A stretch of DNA of 64,000 bases, taken from contig JBNKTC010000006.1 of NCBI GenBank assembly GCA_050297855.1, positions 124,001 to 188,000 on the forward strand. Direction: 5' to 3'. The translations under genes and the position numbers were made by a program. Each line of letters opens with the position of its first letter. The stretch's first letter is position 1. The notes beneath the pieces were generated by a model. It was not told the origin of the DNA. It did not search any database and was given only the letters and a program-made list of their open reading frames with translations. This document shows positions 25,636 through 33,597 of the stretch, piece by piece. This DNA is from SZUA-545 sp050297855. Lineage in GTDB: Bacteria > Campylobacterota > Campylobacteria > Campylobacterales > SZUA-545.

Positions 25636-25914
25636 TTAGATATTCGTATCGCGGATGTTAAGTTCTTTGATAACGGAAGCGTATCGTTTGATATCACTTT
25701 TTTTCAGATATCTCATCAGTCGTCTTCGTTGACCGACAAGTTTCATCATTCCAAGTTTGGAAGCGTGATCTTTTTTGTTCACTTTAAGATGCTCTGTAAG
25801 ATAAGAGATTCTTGCGCTCAAAAGTGCAATCTGGACAGCAGGGGAACCTGTGTCTTTTGCGCTTTCACCAAATTTTGCTACGATTTCAGCTTTCTTAGCC
25901 TGATCTAAAGCCAT
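25636..25914 (-). CDS. rpsO: Small ribosomal subunit protein uS15
   Basis: A 92-residue primary 16S rRNA-binding protein. The sequence has the family core: GSPAVQIALLSARISYLTEHLK, HASKLGMMKLVGQRRRLMRYL. The start MALDQAKKAE is fixed by an AGGAGG Shine-Dalgarno sequence 7 bp upstream, which is the strongest in the window. The rpsO / Rrf2 regulator / flhA neighbourhood is also seen in Campylobacter. Confidence 0.98.
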   Translation of the reverse strand: MALDQAKKAEIVAKFGESAKDTGSPAVQIALLSARISYLTEHLKVNKKDHASKLGMMKLVGQRRRLMRYLKKSDIKRYASVIKELNIRDTNI

Positions 25915-25953
25915 GATTGACCTCCTGATAGGTTGAATTAATTTAAAGCTGGG

Positions 25954-25959
25954 ATTATA
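25954..25959 (-). promoter_or_regulatory. rpsO promoter -10 element
   Basis: A consensus TATAAT on the minus strand, about 40 bp upstream of the rpsO start codon, within the tract TATATAATCCC. Confidence 0.6.
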
Positions 25960-26012
25960 TACCATTCAAGCTTAATATTTGTTGTAGCAAGCGGGATAGA
26001 AAGAGGTATTCA

Positions 26013-26960
26013 ATGAACAAAAAGCAGAAGGTGGCCCTGGTCATCATCCTGAACCTGGCGATCGTCGTACTGGAGGTCGTCTACGGGGTCGTCTCCAACT
26101 CTGTGTCGCTCATCGCCGATGCGGTCCATAACCTGGGTGACGTACTGGCCGTTATCGTAACCTTTATTGCCCTGATGCTTGGGGCCAAAAAAGCCTCCGA
26201 ACGGATGACCTTCGGATTTGTCCGGGCCGAGATGATGGCGGGATTTGTCAATTCGCTTTTTCTGCTGGTATCCATGGCCTATATCCTTTATGAGTCGGTA
26301 GACCGGCTTCTCCATCCCGAAACGGTGGCACCGGAGTATATGATCGTTGTGGCGGCAGTGGCACTGATCGCCAACGGGATAAGTGCGGCGATCCTGCATA
26401 AGATCGGCGGCGAGTTCGCCCATGTCCATCACCACGACCACGGGCAGGACCATCATGATCATACCCGTCACGGCCATCACCACCATCACGATCTCAATAT
26501 CCGCTCAGCCTACCTGCATATGCTTTCGGATGCTCTGATCTCACTGGGTGTCGTGATCGGCGGGGTGATGATCTATCTCTTTGATATCAACATGATCGAC
26601 AGCATCCTCTCGATCCTCTTTTCGCTCTATATTTTAAAAGAGACATGCGCCATTTTGCGGCACACGTTCCTCTCCCTGATGGATATCAACCATGATGAAC
26701 TGGAGCCGATCGAAGCAGTGCTCACCGCCCCCGGCAGCGTGCATAGCGTTCATGACCTGCATCTGCATCGCCCCTCATCCAAAGAGATGTACCTGAGCGC
26801 CCACCTGGTCTTTGACAATGACCTGACCCTGGGTCAGATCGAAACAGTGCTGTTAAAGCTCAGGGAAGAGCTCAAGGTCCTGGGCGTGACCCATTCGGTA
26901 CTGCAGCCCGAGACGACAAAGATGGCACAGGAGAATATTTTGTGTGCCGAACACCTTTAG
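26013..26960 (+). CDS. Cation diffusion facilitator (zinc/divalent metal efflux)
   Basis: A 315-residue CzcD/ZitB-type antiporter of the inner membrane. Six membrane helices are visible. The metal site is formed by SLIADAVHNLGD in helix 2 and HMLSDALIS in helix 5 (H/D-x3-D pairs). The cytoplasmic loop between helices 4 and 5 is extremely histidine-rich (about residues 133-159), which suggests Zn binding, and a C-terminal regulatory domain follows. AAGAGG precedes the ATG. It is a stand-alone gene. Confidence 0.93.
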   Translation: MNKKQKVALVIILNLAIVVLEVVYGVVSNSVSLIADAVHNLGDVLAVIVTFIALMLGAKKASERMTFGFVRAEMMAGFVNSLFLLVSMAYILYESVDRLLHPETVAPEYMIVVAAVALIANGISAAILHKIGGEFAHVHHHDHGQDHHDHTRHGHHHHHDLNIRSAYLHMLSDALISLGVVIGGVMIYLFDINMIDSILSILFSLYILKETCAILRHTFLSLMDINHDELEPIEAVLTAPGSVHSVHDLHLHRPSSKEMYLSAHLVFDNDLTLGQIETVLLKLREELKVLGVTHSVLQPETTKMAQENILCAEHL

Positions 26961-26993
26961 ATCTTCGGAGCCCAAAAAAGGGTGGATTAAAAA

Positions 26994-27036
26994 GCGACAC
27001 ATTAATCTTTTTTGTGTAGAATAATCACACAAAAAA
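26994..27036 (+). promoter_or_regulatory. Promoter with perfect palindromic operator before the Rrf2 gene
   Basis: GCGACA (26994-26999), a 17 bp spacer and TAGAAT (27017-27022) form a sigma-70-type promoter. A perfect inverted repeat TTTTTTGTGT / ACACAAAAAA (27008-27017 and 27027-27036, nine bases between) brackets the -10 element. A repressor bound here would block RNA polymerase. The nearby Rrf2-type regulator is the obvious candidate, acting on itself and on flhA (inference). Confidence 0.7.
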
Positions 27037-27069
27037 TATCTGATTAGTTATCGGAAGAGGATCTCTTTT

Positions 27070-27480
27070 ATGTTACTTACGAAAGCCAGTGAATATGCAT
27101 TGCTCTCCATCGCCCTGATTGCCAAGGGGGATGATCCGCAGGATACGGAGACGTTGGCGGGGAGACTCAATATCCCCAAAAGTTTTTTGGCCAAGATTCT
27201 TCAGGCCCTGGCACGAAACGAGATCCTGATCTCCTACAAGGGGGCCAAAGGGGGATTCGCCCTGGCAAAGCTTCCCGTGGAGATAACGATCCTGGATGTG
27301 ATCAAAGCCGTGGAGGCCAAGTCGGCCAACGTCTTTGAGTGTTCCGACTCCCAAAACGACTGTCCGGGAGGCGAGGAGAAGGCCAGCTTCTGTTCGATCT
27401 GGCCTTATCTAAACAAACTCCAGGTGAAGGTGGATGACTTCCTCACATCCATTACTCTGGAAGATCTGCTCGACGCGTAA
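27070..27480 (+). CDS. Rrf2-family transcriptional regulator, Fe-S type
   Basis: A 136-residue winged-helix repressor. The N-terminal DNA-binding part (LLTKASEYALLSIALIAKG, then LAGRLNIPKSFLAKILQALARNEIL) is typical of Rrf2. Three cysteines at about 91, 98 and 108 are placed like the Fe-S ligands of IscR and NsrR, so sensing of iron-sulfur status, nitric oxide or redox is possible. A perfect palindrome over the promoter suggests autoregulation. The stop codon directly abuts the flhA start, linking this sensor to flagellar export gene expression, as at the equivalent Campylobacter locus. Confidence 0.9.
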   Translation: MLLTKASEYALLSIALIAKGDDPQDTETLAGRLNIPKSFLAKILQALARNEILISYKGAKGGFALAKLPVEITILDVIKAVEAKSANVFECSDSQNDCPGGEEKASFCSIWPYLNKLQVKVDDFLTSITLEDLLDA

Positions 27481-29715
27481 ATGGCAGAGCTGACACCGAG
27501 AAGACTTGTCGAGCGGGTCGCCCCCTTCCTCAAGGTAATACTGGGGGCGAAGGACCTGACCATCGTTATGGTGCTCGTGGCGATCATGGCGATCATCATC
27601 GTCCCGCTCCCTTCCCTTGTCCTCGACTTTTTCCTGACCATCTCTTTTGCCATAGCGACCCTTATCATCCTGATGGCGGTCTTTATCAACCGTCCGACCG
27701 ATTTTACGACCTTCCCGACGCTTATATTGATCGTTACCCTTTATCGCCTTTCGCTTAATATCGCTACGACCCGGATGATCCTCTCCGAAGGACAGAACGG
27801 TCCCGAGGCGGTCAGTGACATCATCGCCTCCTTCGGGAACTTCGTCGTCGGGGGGAACTATGTCATCGGTGTCATCGTGTTTACGATACTGGTCCTCATT
27901 AACTTTATGGTGGTTACCAACGGGTCGACCCGGGTGGCTGAAGTCAGCGCACGATTCACCCTGGATGCGATGCCGGGGAAACAGATGGCCATCGATGCCG
28001 ACCTCAATGCCGGACTGATCGACGACGAGGAGGCGAAGAAACGACGCCAGGAGATCCTGACCGAAGCCAACTTTTACGGGGCGATGGACGGTTCGAGCAA
28101 ATTCGTCAAGGGCGATGCGGTCGCAGGGATCATCATCACCCTGGTCAATATCATCGGCGGGATCCTGATCGGGACGCTCCAGCACGACATGACGCTTGCC
28201 GACAGTGCGGCGACCTTTACGATCCTGACGATCGGAGACGGTCTGGTCGGTCAGATCCCCGCACTCTTGATGGCGACAGCCACCGGTATTACGATCACCC
28301 GGGCGAGCAAACAGGAGGAGAAAAACTTCGCCGAAGGCGTCATCAAGCAGCTCTCCGATGATTACAAGATCCTGCTGATCGTCGGCGGAGTGATGCTGCT
28401 CTTTGCCATGGTTCCGGGTCTTCCGGCCACGTCGTTGGGGCTTGTCGGGCTCTTTTTTGTTGTAGCGGCCATCCTGATCAAAACGACCCAGGACGGCTCG
28501 CTTAATGCCTTTATCAAGCAGCGTTTCGGAGAATCACCGGCGGCGCCCCGTCCCAAAAACGGCAGCCAGCCCGGTACCAAAGGTGCTCCCGGGGCAAAGA
28601 CAGGGGAGGGTGCCAAACCCAAAAAACCGGAAAAGAGCCCCGAGCAGCTTAAGGAAGAGGAGGAGAAGGCGCTTGAGGAGATCCTCAAGGTCGAACTCCT
28701 GGAGCTGGATCTGGGCTACCAGCTTATCAAACTGGCCGACTCCTCCCAGGGCGGCGACCTGCTCGAACGCGTGCGCACGATGCGGCGCAAGATCGCCTCG
28801 GAGTTCGGATTCCTGATGCCCCAGGTGCGTATCCGCGATAATCTCCAGCTCCAGCCCCACCAGTACGAGATAAAACTCAAAGGTGTTTCGATTGGTTACG
28901 GTGAGATCTATCCCGATAAGTTCCTGGCGATGAACAGCGGTCTGGTCGTCGACGAGATCGACGGGATCAAGACCAAGGAGCCCGCTTTCGGCCTTGATGC
29001 GATCTGGATCAATACCGACAACAAAGAGGATGCGATCATCAAAGGGTATACAGTCGTAGATCCTTCCACCGTCATGACGACCCACCTCTCCGAACTGGTC
29101 AAGCAGTATGCCGAAGACCTGTTGACCCGTCAGGATGTCCAGAAGCTGATCGAATCCCTTAAAAAAGAGTACCCGGCCGTTGTCGACGATGCGACCAAGG
29201 TGGCGACGATGGGGCTTATTCTTAATGTCCTTAAGGCCTTGATGCATGAGAAGGTACCGATCAAAGACATGCTGACGATCATGGAGACGATCGCCGATGT
29301 CGCGGAAGTGACCAAAAATGTTGATATAATCGTAGAACAGGTTCGCGCAAAGCTGGCCCGAACGATTACAAGCCTGTACAAAAACAAGGATAATACGATC
29401 CAGTTGCTGACCCTTGACACAGCGACTGAACAGAAACTTTTGGATAAACTACAAGAACAAAACGGAGTCAGAAATCTGCTTCTGAATGTGAAGGAGATTA
29501 ACGCTCTGGTCGAAAAATCGGGCGAAGCGGTAAAACGGGTGCTTGAACGTGGCATAGCACCCGTCGTGATCATTGTCGATCCGCTGCTTCGCAAGCAGGT
29601 CGCGGAGATATACGAACGGTTTGCCCTGGATGTGGTGGTTCTAAGCCACTCCGAAATCGATTCGGCCGTGCGTTTTGAAGTGCTGGGAAGCATACAAGTT
29701 GACGACATTTCGTAA
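27481..29715 (+). CDS. flhA: Flagellar export apparatus protein FlhA
   Basis: A 744-residue inner-membrane component of the flagellar type III export gate. The N-terminal half has eight predicted helices and the FHIPEP-type segment RLSLNIATTRMIL followed by EVSARFTLDAMPGKQMAIDADLNAG. A long Gly/Pro/Lys-rich linker (about residues 345-390) precedes the cytosolic domain that binds substrate-chaperone complexes. It starts at the base after the Rrf2 gene stop codon, so the two are coupled. Confidence 0.97.
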   Translation: MAELTPRRLVERVAPFLKVILGAKDLTIVMVLVAIMAIIIVPLPSLVLDFFLTISFAIATLIILMAVFINRPTDFTTFPTLILIVTLYRLSLNIATTRMILSEGQNGPEAVSDIIASFGNFVVGGNYVIGVIVFTILVLINFMVVTNGSTRVAEVSARFTLDAMPGKQMAIDADLNAGLIDDEEAKKRRQEILTEANFYGAMDGSSKFVKGDAVAGIIITLVNIIGGILIGTLQHDMTLADSAATFTILTIGDGLVGQIPALLMATATGITITRASKQEEKNFAEGVIKQLSDDYKILLIVGGVMLLFAMVPGLPATSLGLVGLFFVVAAILIKTTQDGSLNAFIKQRFGESPAAPRPKNGSQPGTKGAPGAKTGEGAKPKKPEKSPEQLKEEEEKALEEILKVELLELDLGYQLIKLADSSQGGDLLERVRTMRRKIASEFGFLMPQVRIRDNLQLQPHQYEIKLKGVSIGYGEIYPDKFLAMNSGLVVDEIDGIKTKEPAFGLDAIWINTDNKEDAIIKGYTVVDPSTVMTTHLSELVKQYAEDLLTRQDVQKLIESLKKEYPAVVDDATKVATMGLILNVLKALMHEKVPIKDMLTIMETIADVAEVTKNVDIIVEQVRAKLARTITSLYKNKDNTIQLLTLDTATEQKLLDKLQEQNGVRNLLLNVKEINALVEKSGEAVKRVLERGIAPVVIIVDPLLRKQVAEIYERFALDVVVLSHSEIDSAVRFEVLGSIQVDDIS

Positions 29716-29724
29716 GGAGGAACA

Positions 29725-29967
29725 ATGGAACTAGATCTGGTTGCCGAAGGAATCAAGTTTATGATCATCGGTATGACGGTGGTTTTCGGTTTTCTGATCC
29801 TGATGGTTGTGGCCATCAGCATTCAGGCAAAAATCGTCAACCGCTTCTTTCCGGAAAAACCGGCATCTACACCCAAAGCGGCACCCGCAGCGGGCTCGGT
29901 AGATGATGCCAGCGTGGTAGCCGCCATCATGGGTGCGGTAAAAGCATTTAAAAACAAGCATAACTAA
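29725..29967 (+). CDS. oadG: Oxaloacetate decarboxylase gamma subunit (OadG)
   Basis: An 80-residue protein with one transmembrane helix (about residues 10-32, FMIIGMTVVFGFLILMVVAI), an Ala/Pro-rich linker and an Ala-rich end that contacts the carboxyltransferase. This is the pattern of the small gamma subunit of sodium-pumping decarboxylases. AAGGAGG lies upstream, 9 bp after flhA, and oadA and oadB follow. The subunit identity rests on size, topology and gene order. Confidence 0.8.
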   Translation: MELDLVAEGIKFMIIGMTVVFGFLILMVVAISIQAKIVNRFFPEKPASTPKAAPAAGSVDDASVVAAIMGAVKAFKNKHN

Positions 29968-29976
29968 AGGACAGTA

Positions 29977-31788
29977 ATGGCTAAGAAAATTATCCAAGTT
30001 ATGGATACGACATACCGGGACGGATTCCAGTCCGCTTTCGGTGGCCGGGTATTAATTGATGACTTTATACCTTCCATCCAGTCGGCTTTGGATGCCGGCA
30101 TCAGACACTTTGAGGCAGGCGGCGGTGCACGCTTCCAGACACTCTTTTTCTATCTGAATGAAAATGCGTTCGATATGATGGATACATTCCGTAAGACAGT
30201 CGGAGACGATGTCAAGCTGCAGACGCTGGCACGGGGTGTCAACTATGTCGGTCTTGATACGGGATCTAAAGAGATCCTGGACCTGCACGCGAAGCTTTTC
30301 AAAAAGCACGGGATCACGACGATCCGTAACTTTGACGCGCTTAACGACGTACGGAACCTCGAGTACAGTGCCAAAACGATCAAAGACCACGGTCTGCAGC
30401 ACGAGATGACCGTAACGGTCATGGACCTTCCCCCGGGCTGTTCCGGTGCCCATGACGCAGCTTTTTACGAAAAGACGCTGCGGCAGTATATGGACGCGGG
30501 GATCCCGTTTGACTCCGTTGTCTTTAAAGACGCTTCGGGTACATCCAACCCTGCAAAAGTGTATGAGACGATCCAGATGGCACGAAAACTTCTGGGTGAG
30601 GATGTCCACCTGAGATTCCATACGCACGAGACGGCCGGAATCGGTGCAATGTGCTACAAAGCTGCCGTAGAGGCGGGTGCAGACGGTATCGACCTCTCCC
30701 GTGCACCGGTATCCGGCGGTACATGTCAGACCGATATGCTTGTTATGATGCATGCGCTCAAAGGGACTGACTTCGTTCTGGGTAATGACCTGGGCGATGA
30801 GTTTAAACTCGATAAGATCCTTGAGTCTGAGCGTGTCCTTCAAGAGTGCCTTAAAGACTACTTCATCCCGCCGGAGGCGACACAGGTCTCCCCGATGATC
30901 CAGTTCTCTCCGATGCCGGGTGGTGCTTTGACGGCCAATACGCAGATGATGCGGGACAACAACATCCTGGAGAAGTTCCCGGAAGTGATCATGGAGATGC
31001 AGGAAGTGGTCGAGAAGGGCGGTTACGGCACCTCCGTGACACCGGTCTCCCAGTTCTATTTTCAGCAGGCGTTTAACAATGTGATGTTCGGAAAATGGAA
31101 AAAGATCGCCGACGGCTACGGCCGTATGGTGCTGGGCTACTTCGGGAAAACGCCTTCTGAGCCCGATGCGGAAGTGGTCAAGCTGGCAGCTGAACAGCTC
31201 CACCTTGAACCGACAAAAGAGAGTGCACTTGACATTGCAGACCGCGATGAGAAAAAATCGGTTGCCCATGCAACGAAGATGCTCCAGGACGAAGGACTTG
31301 AGATCAGCGATGAAAACCTCTTTATCGCCCTCTCCTGTGCGGAAAAAGGGATCGCTTTCCTCAAAGATGAAGCAAAAGTCAATGTACGAAAACTGAGCGA
31401 AATGGAAGCTCCGAGTAAAAAGAAAACGAAAAAAGGTGACGGAATGGAAAACTATACGGTAGTGGTTGATGGTAAAAAATACAATGTAACAGTAGCTGAA
31501 GGCAACGATGCCAACGTTCAGATCTCCGAGAGCGCAGCTCCTGCGGCAGCTGCACCGGCAGCTTCAGGCAACCAGATACATGTACATGCACCGCTTCCCG
31601 GTTCTGTTTTCAAAGTCCTGGTCAAACCGGGTGACAAGGTTACGGATGGACAGGCTGTCATGATCCTTGAAGCGATGAAGATGGAGACGGAGATCACTTC
31701 TCCTGCCAACGGTACAGTCGCAAGCGTCGAGGTTGCCGTAGGTGATACGGTCGAAAATAACCAGGTCCTCGTCACTATCGCGGAGTAA
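29977..31788 (+). CDS. oadA: Oxaloacetate decarboxylase alpha subunit (biotin carboxyltransferase)
   Basis: A 603-residue biotin-dependent enzyme. The N-terminal TIM-barrel carboxyltransferase starts with MDTTYRDGFQSAFGGR and contains metal-binding and lysine motifs around DASGTSNPAKV and RFHTHETAG. A PYC_OADA domain follows. The C-terminal biotinyl domain carries EAMKMET with biotin on K568. In the Na+ pump the alpha subunit moves carboxylate from oxaloacetate to biotin. A pyruvate carboxylase B subunit would look similar; the oadG and oadB neighbours favour the decarboxylase. Confidence 0.92.
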   Translation: MAKKIIQVMDTTYRDGFQSAFGGRVLIDDFIPSIQSALDAGIRHFEAGGGARFQTLFFYLNENAFDMMDTFRKTVGDDVKLQTLARGVNYVGLDTGSKEILDLHAKLFKKHGITTIRNFDALNDVRNLEYSAKTIKDHGLQHEMTVTVMDLPPGCSGAHDAAFYEKTLRQYMDAGIPFDSVVFKDASGTSNPAKVYETIQMARKLLGEDVHLRFHTHETAGIGAMCYKAAVEAGADGIDLSRAPVSGGTCQTDMLVMMHALKGTDFVLGNDLGDEFKLDKILESERVLQECLKDYFIPPEATQVSPMIQFSPMPGGALTANTQMMRDNNILEKFPEVIMEMQEVVEKGGYGTSVTPVSQFYFQQAFNNVMFGKWKKIADGYGRMVLGYFGKTPSEPDAEVVKLAAEQLHLEPTKESALDIADRDEKKSVAHATKMLQDEGLEISDENLFIALSCAEKGIAFLKDEAKVNVRKLSEMEAPSKKKTKKGDGMENYTVVVDGKKYNVTVAEGNDANVQISESAAPAAAAPAASGNQIHVHAPLPGSVFKVLVKPGDKVTDGQAVMILEAMKMETEITSPANGTVASVEVAVGDTVENNQVLVTIAE

Positions 31789-31794
31789 TGCTGG

Positions 31795-33102
31795 ATGAAA
31801 AGTATTAAACTGCTGCTTGTATCGCTTCTGGCAACGCTCTCCTTTGCAGTGGCGTCCGACCATGAAGCGCCAAAGGCCGAAACAACGCCGACTTACGAGT
31901 CCAAGTCCCTTGGTCAGATGTTTGCCGGGCTTTATGACGCAACGGGACTGAAATATCTGATCAGTGCCAACCCGGACGAACTGGATGCCCACGGTCATAA
32001 GATGGATCCGTTCAATCAGACGGCCGGGCGGATTATTATGATCTTTGTCGCGTTTCTGCTCTTCTATCTGGCGATCAAAAAAGGGTTCGAACCGCTTCTT
32101 TTGATCCCGATCGGTTTCGGGGGGCTTTTGGCCAATATCCCTGTTGCCGGCATCGCCGGACCGGACGGATTCCTGGGTATCCTCTACAGCATGGGGATCG
32201 AGACAGGCCTCTTCCCGCTCCTGATCTTCATGGGGGTTGGGGCGATGACGGACTTCGGTCCGCTGATCGCCAACCCGAAAGTGGCCCTTCTGGGTGCCGC
32301 GGCGCAGTTCGGGATCTTCGGAACGCTTGTCGGCGCAATGGCATTAACCCAGTACACCGATATCTTCAGCTTCTCCCTCCAGCAGGCTTCCGCTATCGGG
32401 ATCATCGGCGGGGCTGACGGTCCGACATCGATCTTCGTTGCCTCCAAGCTGGCACCGGAGCTTCTGGGTGCGATCGCCGTTGCGGCTTATTCGTATATGG
32501 CACTGGTGCCCATCATCCAGCCGCCGATCATGAAAGCGCTGACAAACAAAGAGGACCGGGCAATTCGCATGGTCCAACTGCGTCATGTGACCAAGCTTGA
32601 GAAGATCATGTTTCCGGTCACGGTCCTTGTCCTTTGTGTCATCTTCCTTCCCGATGCGACCCCGCTGGTCGGTGCATTGACATTCGGGAACCTAATCCGT
32701 GAGTCGGGTGTAGCGGAGCGGCTTTCCGATACACTTCAAAACGCGTTGATCAATATCGTAACGATCTTCCTGGGGCTCTCCGTCGGTTCCAAACTGGCGG
32801 CTGAGAAGTTCCTTGTCGCCGAGACACTGGGTATTCTTATCCTGGGTCTGATCGCCTTTGCGATCGGAACAGCCGCGGGTGTCCTGATGGCAAAACTGAT
32901 GAACAGGTTTTCCACCAACAAGGTCAATCCGCTTATCGGTTCGGCCGGGGTCTCCGCCGTTCCGATGGCGGCGCGTGTATCCAACAAGGTCGGCCAGGAG
33001 TACGACCGAAGCAACTTCCTGCTGATGCATGCAATGGGTCCGAATGTCGGTGGAGTCATCGGTTCGGCTGTTGCAGCGGGGGTTCTTCTCTCGTTCTTCT
33101 AA
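31795..33102 (+). CDS. oadB: Oxaloacetate decarboxylase beta subunit (Na+ pump)
   Basis: A 435-residue integral membrane subunit that decarboxylates carboxybiotin and exports Na+. Key motifs are GGADGPTSIFVASKL (about residues 203-217), the FGNLIRESGVAERLSDT region and the C-terminal SNFLLMHAMGPNVGGVIGSAVAAG. It has an N-terminal hydrophobic segment and a short acidic stretch before the first core helix. It ends the oadGAB run and is followed by a strong terminator. It should generate a sodium gradient from oxaloacetate, the substrate shared with nearby PckA. Confidence 0.94.
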   Translation: MKSIKLLLVSLLATLSFAVASDHEAPKAETTPTYESKSLGQMFAGLYDATGLKYLISANPDELDAHGHKMDPFNQTAGRIIMIFVAFLLFYLAIKKGFEPLLLIPIGFGGLLANIPVAGIAGPDGFLGILYSMGIETGLFPLLIFMGVGAMTDFGPLIANPKVALLGAAAQFGIFGTLVGAMALTQYTDIFSFSLQQASAIGIIGGADGPTSIFVASKLAPELLGAIAVAAYSYMALVPIIQPPIMKALTNKEDRAIRMVQLRHVTKLEKIMFPVTVLVLCVIFLPDATPLVGALTFGNLIRESGVAERLSDTLQNALINIVTIFLGLSVGSKLAAEKFLVAETLGILILGLIAFAIGTAAGVLMAKLMNRFSTNKVNPLIGSAGVSAVPMAARVSNKVGQEYDRSNFLLMHAMGPNVGGVIGSAVAAGVLLSFF

Positions 33103-33108
33103 TCTTAT

Positions 33109-33138
33109 GCCCCCGTTTAAAACGGGGGCTTCTCTTCT
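33109..33138 (+). terminator. Rho-independent terminator after oadB
   Basis: A perfect GCCCCCGTT/AACGGGGGC stem (33109-33117 and 33121-33129) followed by TTCTCTTCT, directly after the oadB stop codon. Confidence 0.8.
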
Positions 33139-33149
33139 AAGGAGACACT

Positions 33150-33593
33150 ATGGTCCAGCAACTCTGCAATATCCTTCGGGATGATGTTTCCGATTATCTA
33201 CACAAGTATATTCACTTTGACACCAATGTAACCCTTGCTCTTGTCTATGTACAGCACGCCGATGCCCGGAAGATGATTACAGGGCATATCCGTGATACAG
33301 ACAGGCTCGTACGCATCTCGACACACCTCTATGCCGTCTTTTTCCAGTATACCGATACCGATTCGGAAGCCGATGCGGCGGTGCGGAATCTTGAGGCACA
33401 TATCCAGGAGACAAGTGGGGCACTTATTGCCTATACGCATTTCCACGAAAGCGATAAGGAGCCTGATGCCGTTGTGATACGTCTCTATGAGATATTTGAA
33501 GCGCTCTTTAAAAAAGAGGAGGGGACCGTTGCGTCGGATGCCGACTATTTTAGGGAGTTTATGAAAAACCACATTACCACGGAGGACCTTTAG
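33150..33593 (+). CDS. Degenerate GGDEF-like domain protein (putative)
   Basis: A 147-residue soluble protein. VTLALVYVQHADARKMITGHI, then RDTDRLVRISTHLYAVFFQYTD, follows the strand-helix order of a GGDEF domain, with STHLY where the catalytic GGDEF loop should be. Diguanylate cyclase activity is therefore not expected. It might bind a nucleotide or act as a structural remnant. AAGGAGAC precedes the ATG. It converges on the helicase-like gene with a 4 bp gap. The similarity is by eye only. Confidence 0.45.
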   Translation: MVQQLCNILRDDVSDYLHKYIHFDTNVTLALVYVQHADARKMITGHIRDTDRLVRISTHLYAVFFQYTDTDSEADAAVRNLEAHIQETSGALIAYTHFHESDKEPDAVVIRLYEIFEALFKKEEGTVASDADYFREFMKNHITTEDL

Positions 33594-33597
33594 GGCC

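Noticed and set aside
26430..26495. Histidine-rich repeat as a possible artificial tag or a coding repeat artefact
   Set aside because: Such His-rich cytoplasmic loops are normal in cation diffusion facilitators between helices 4 and 5.
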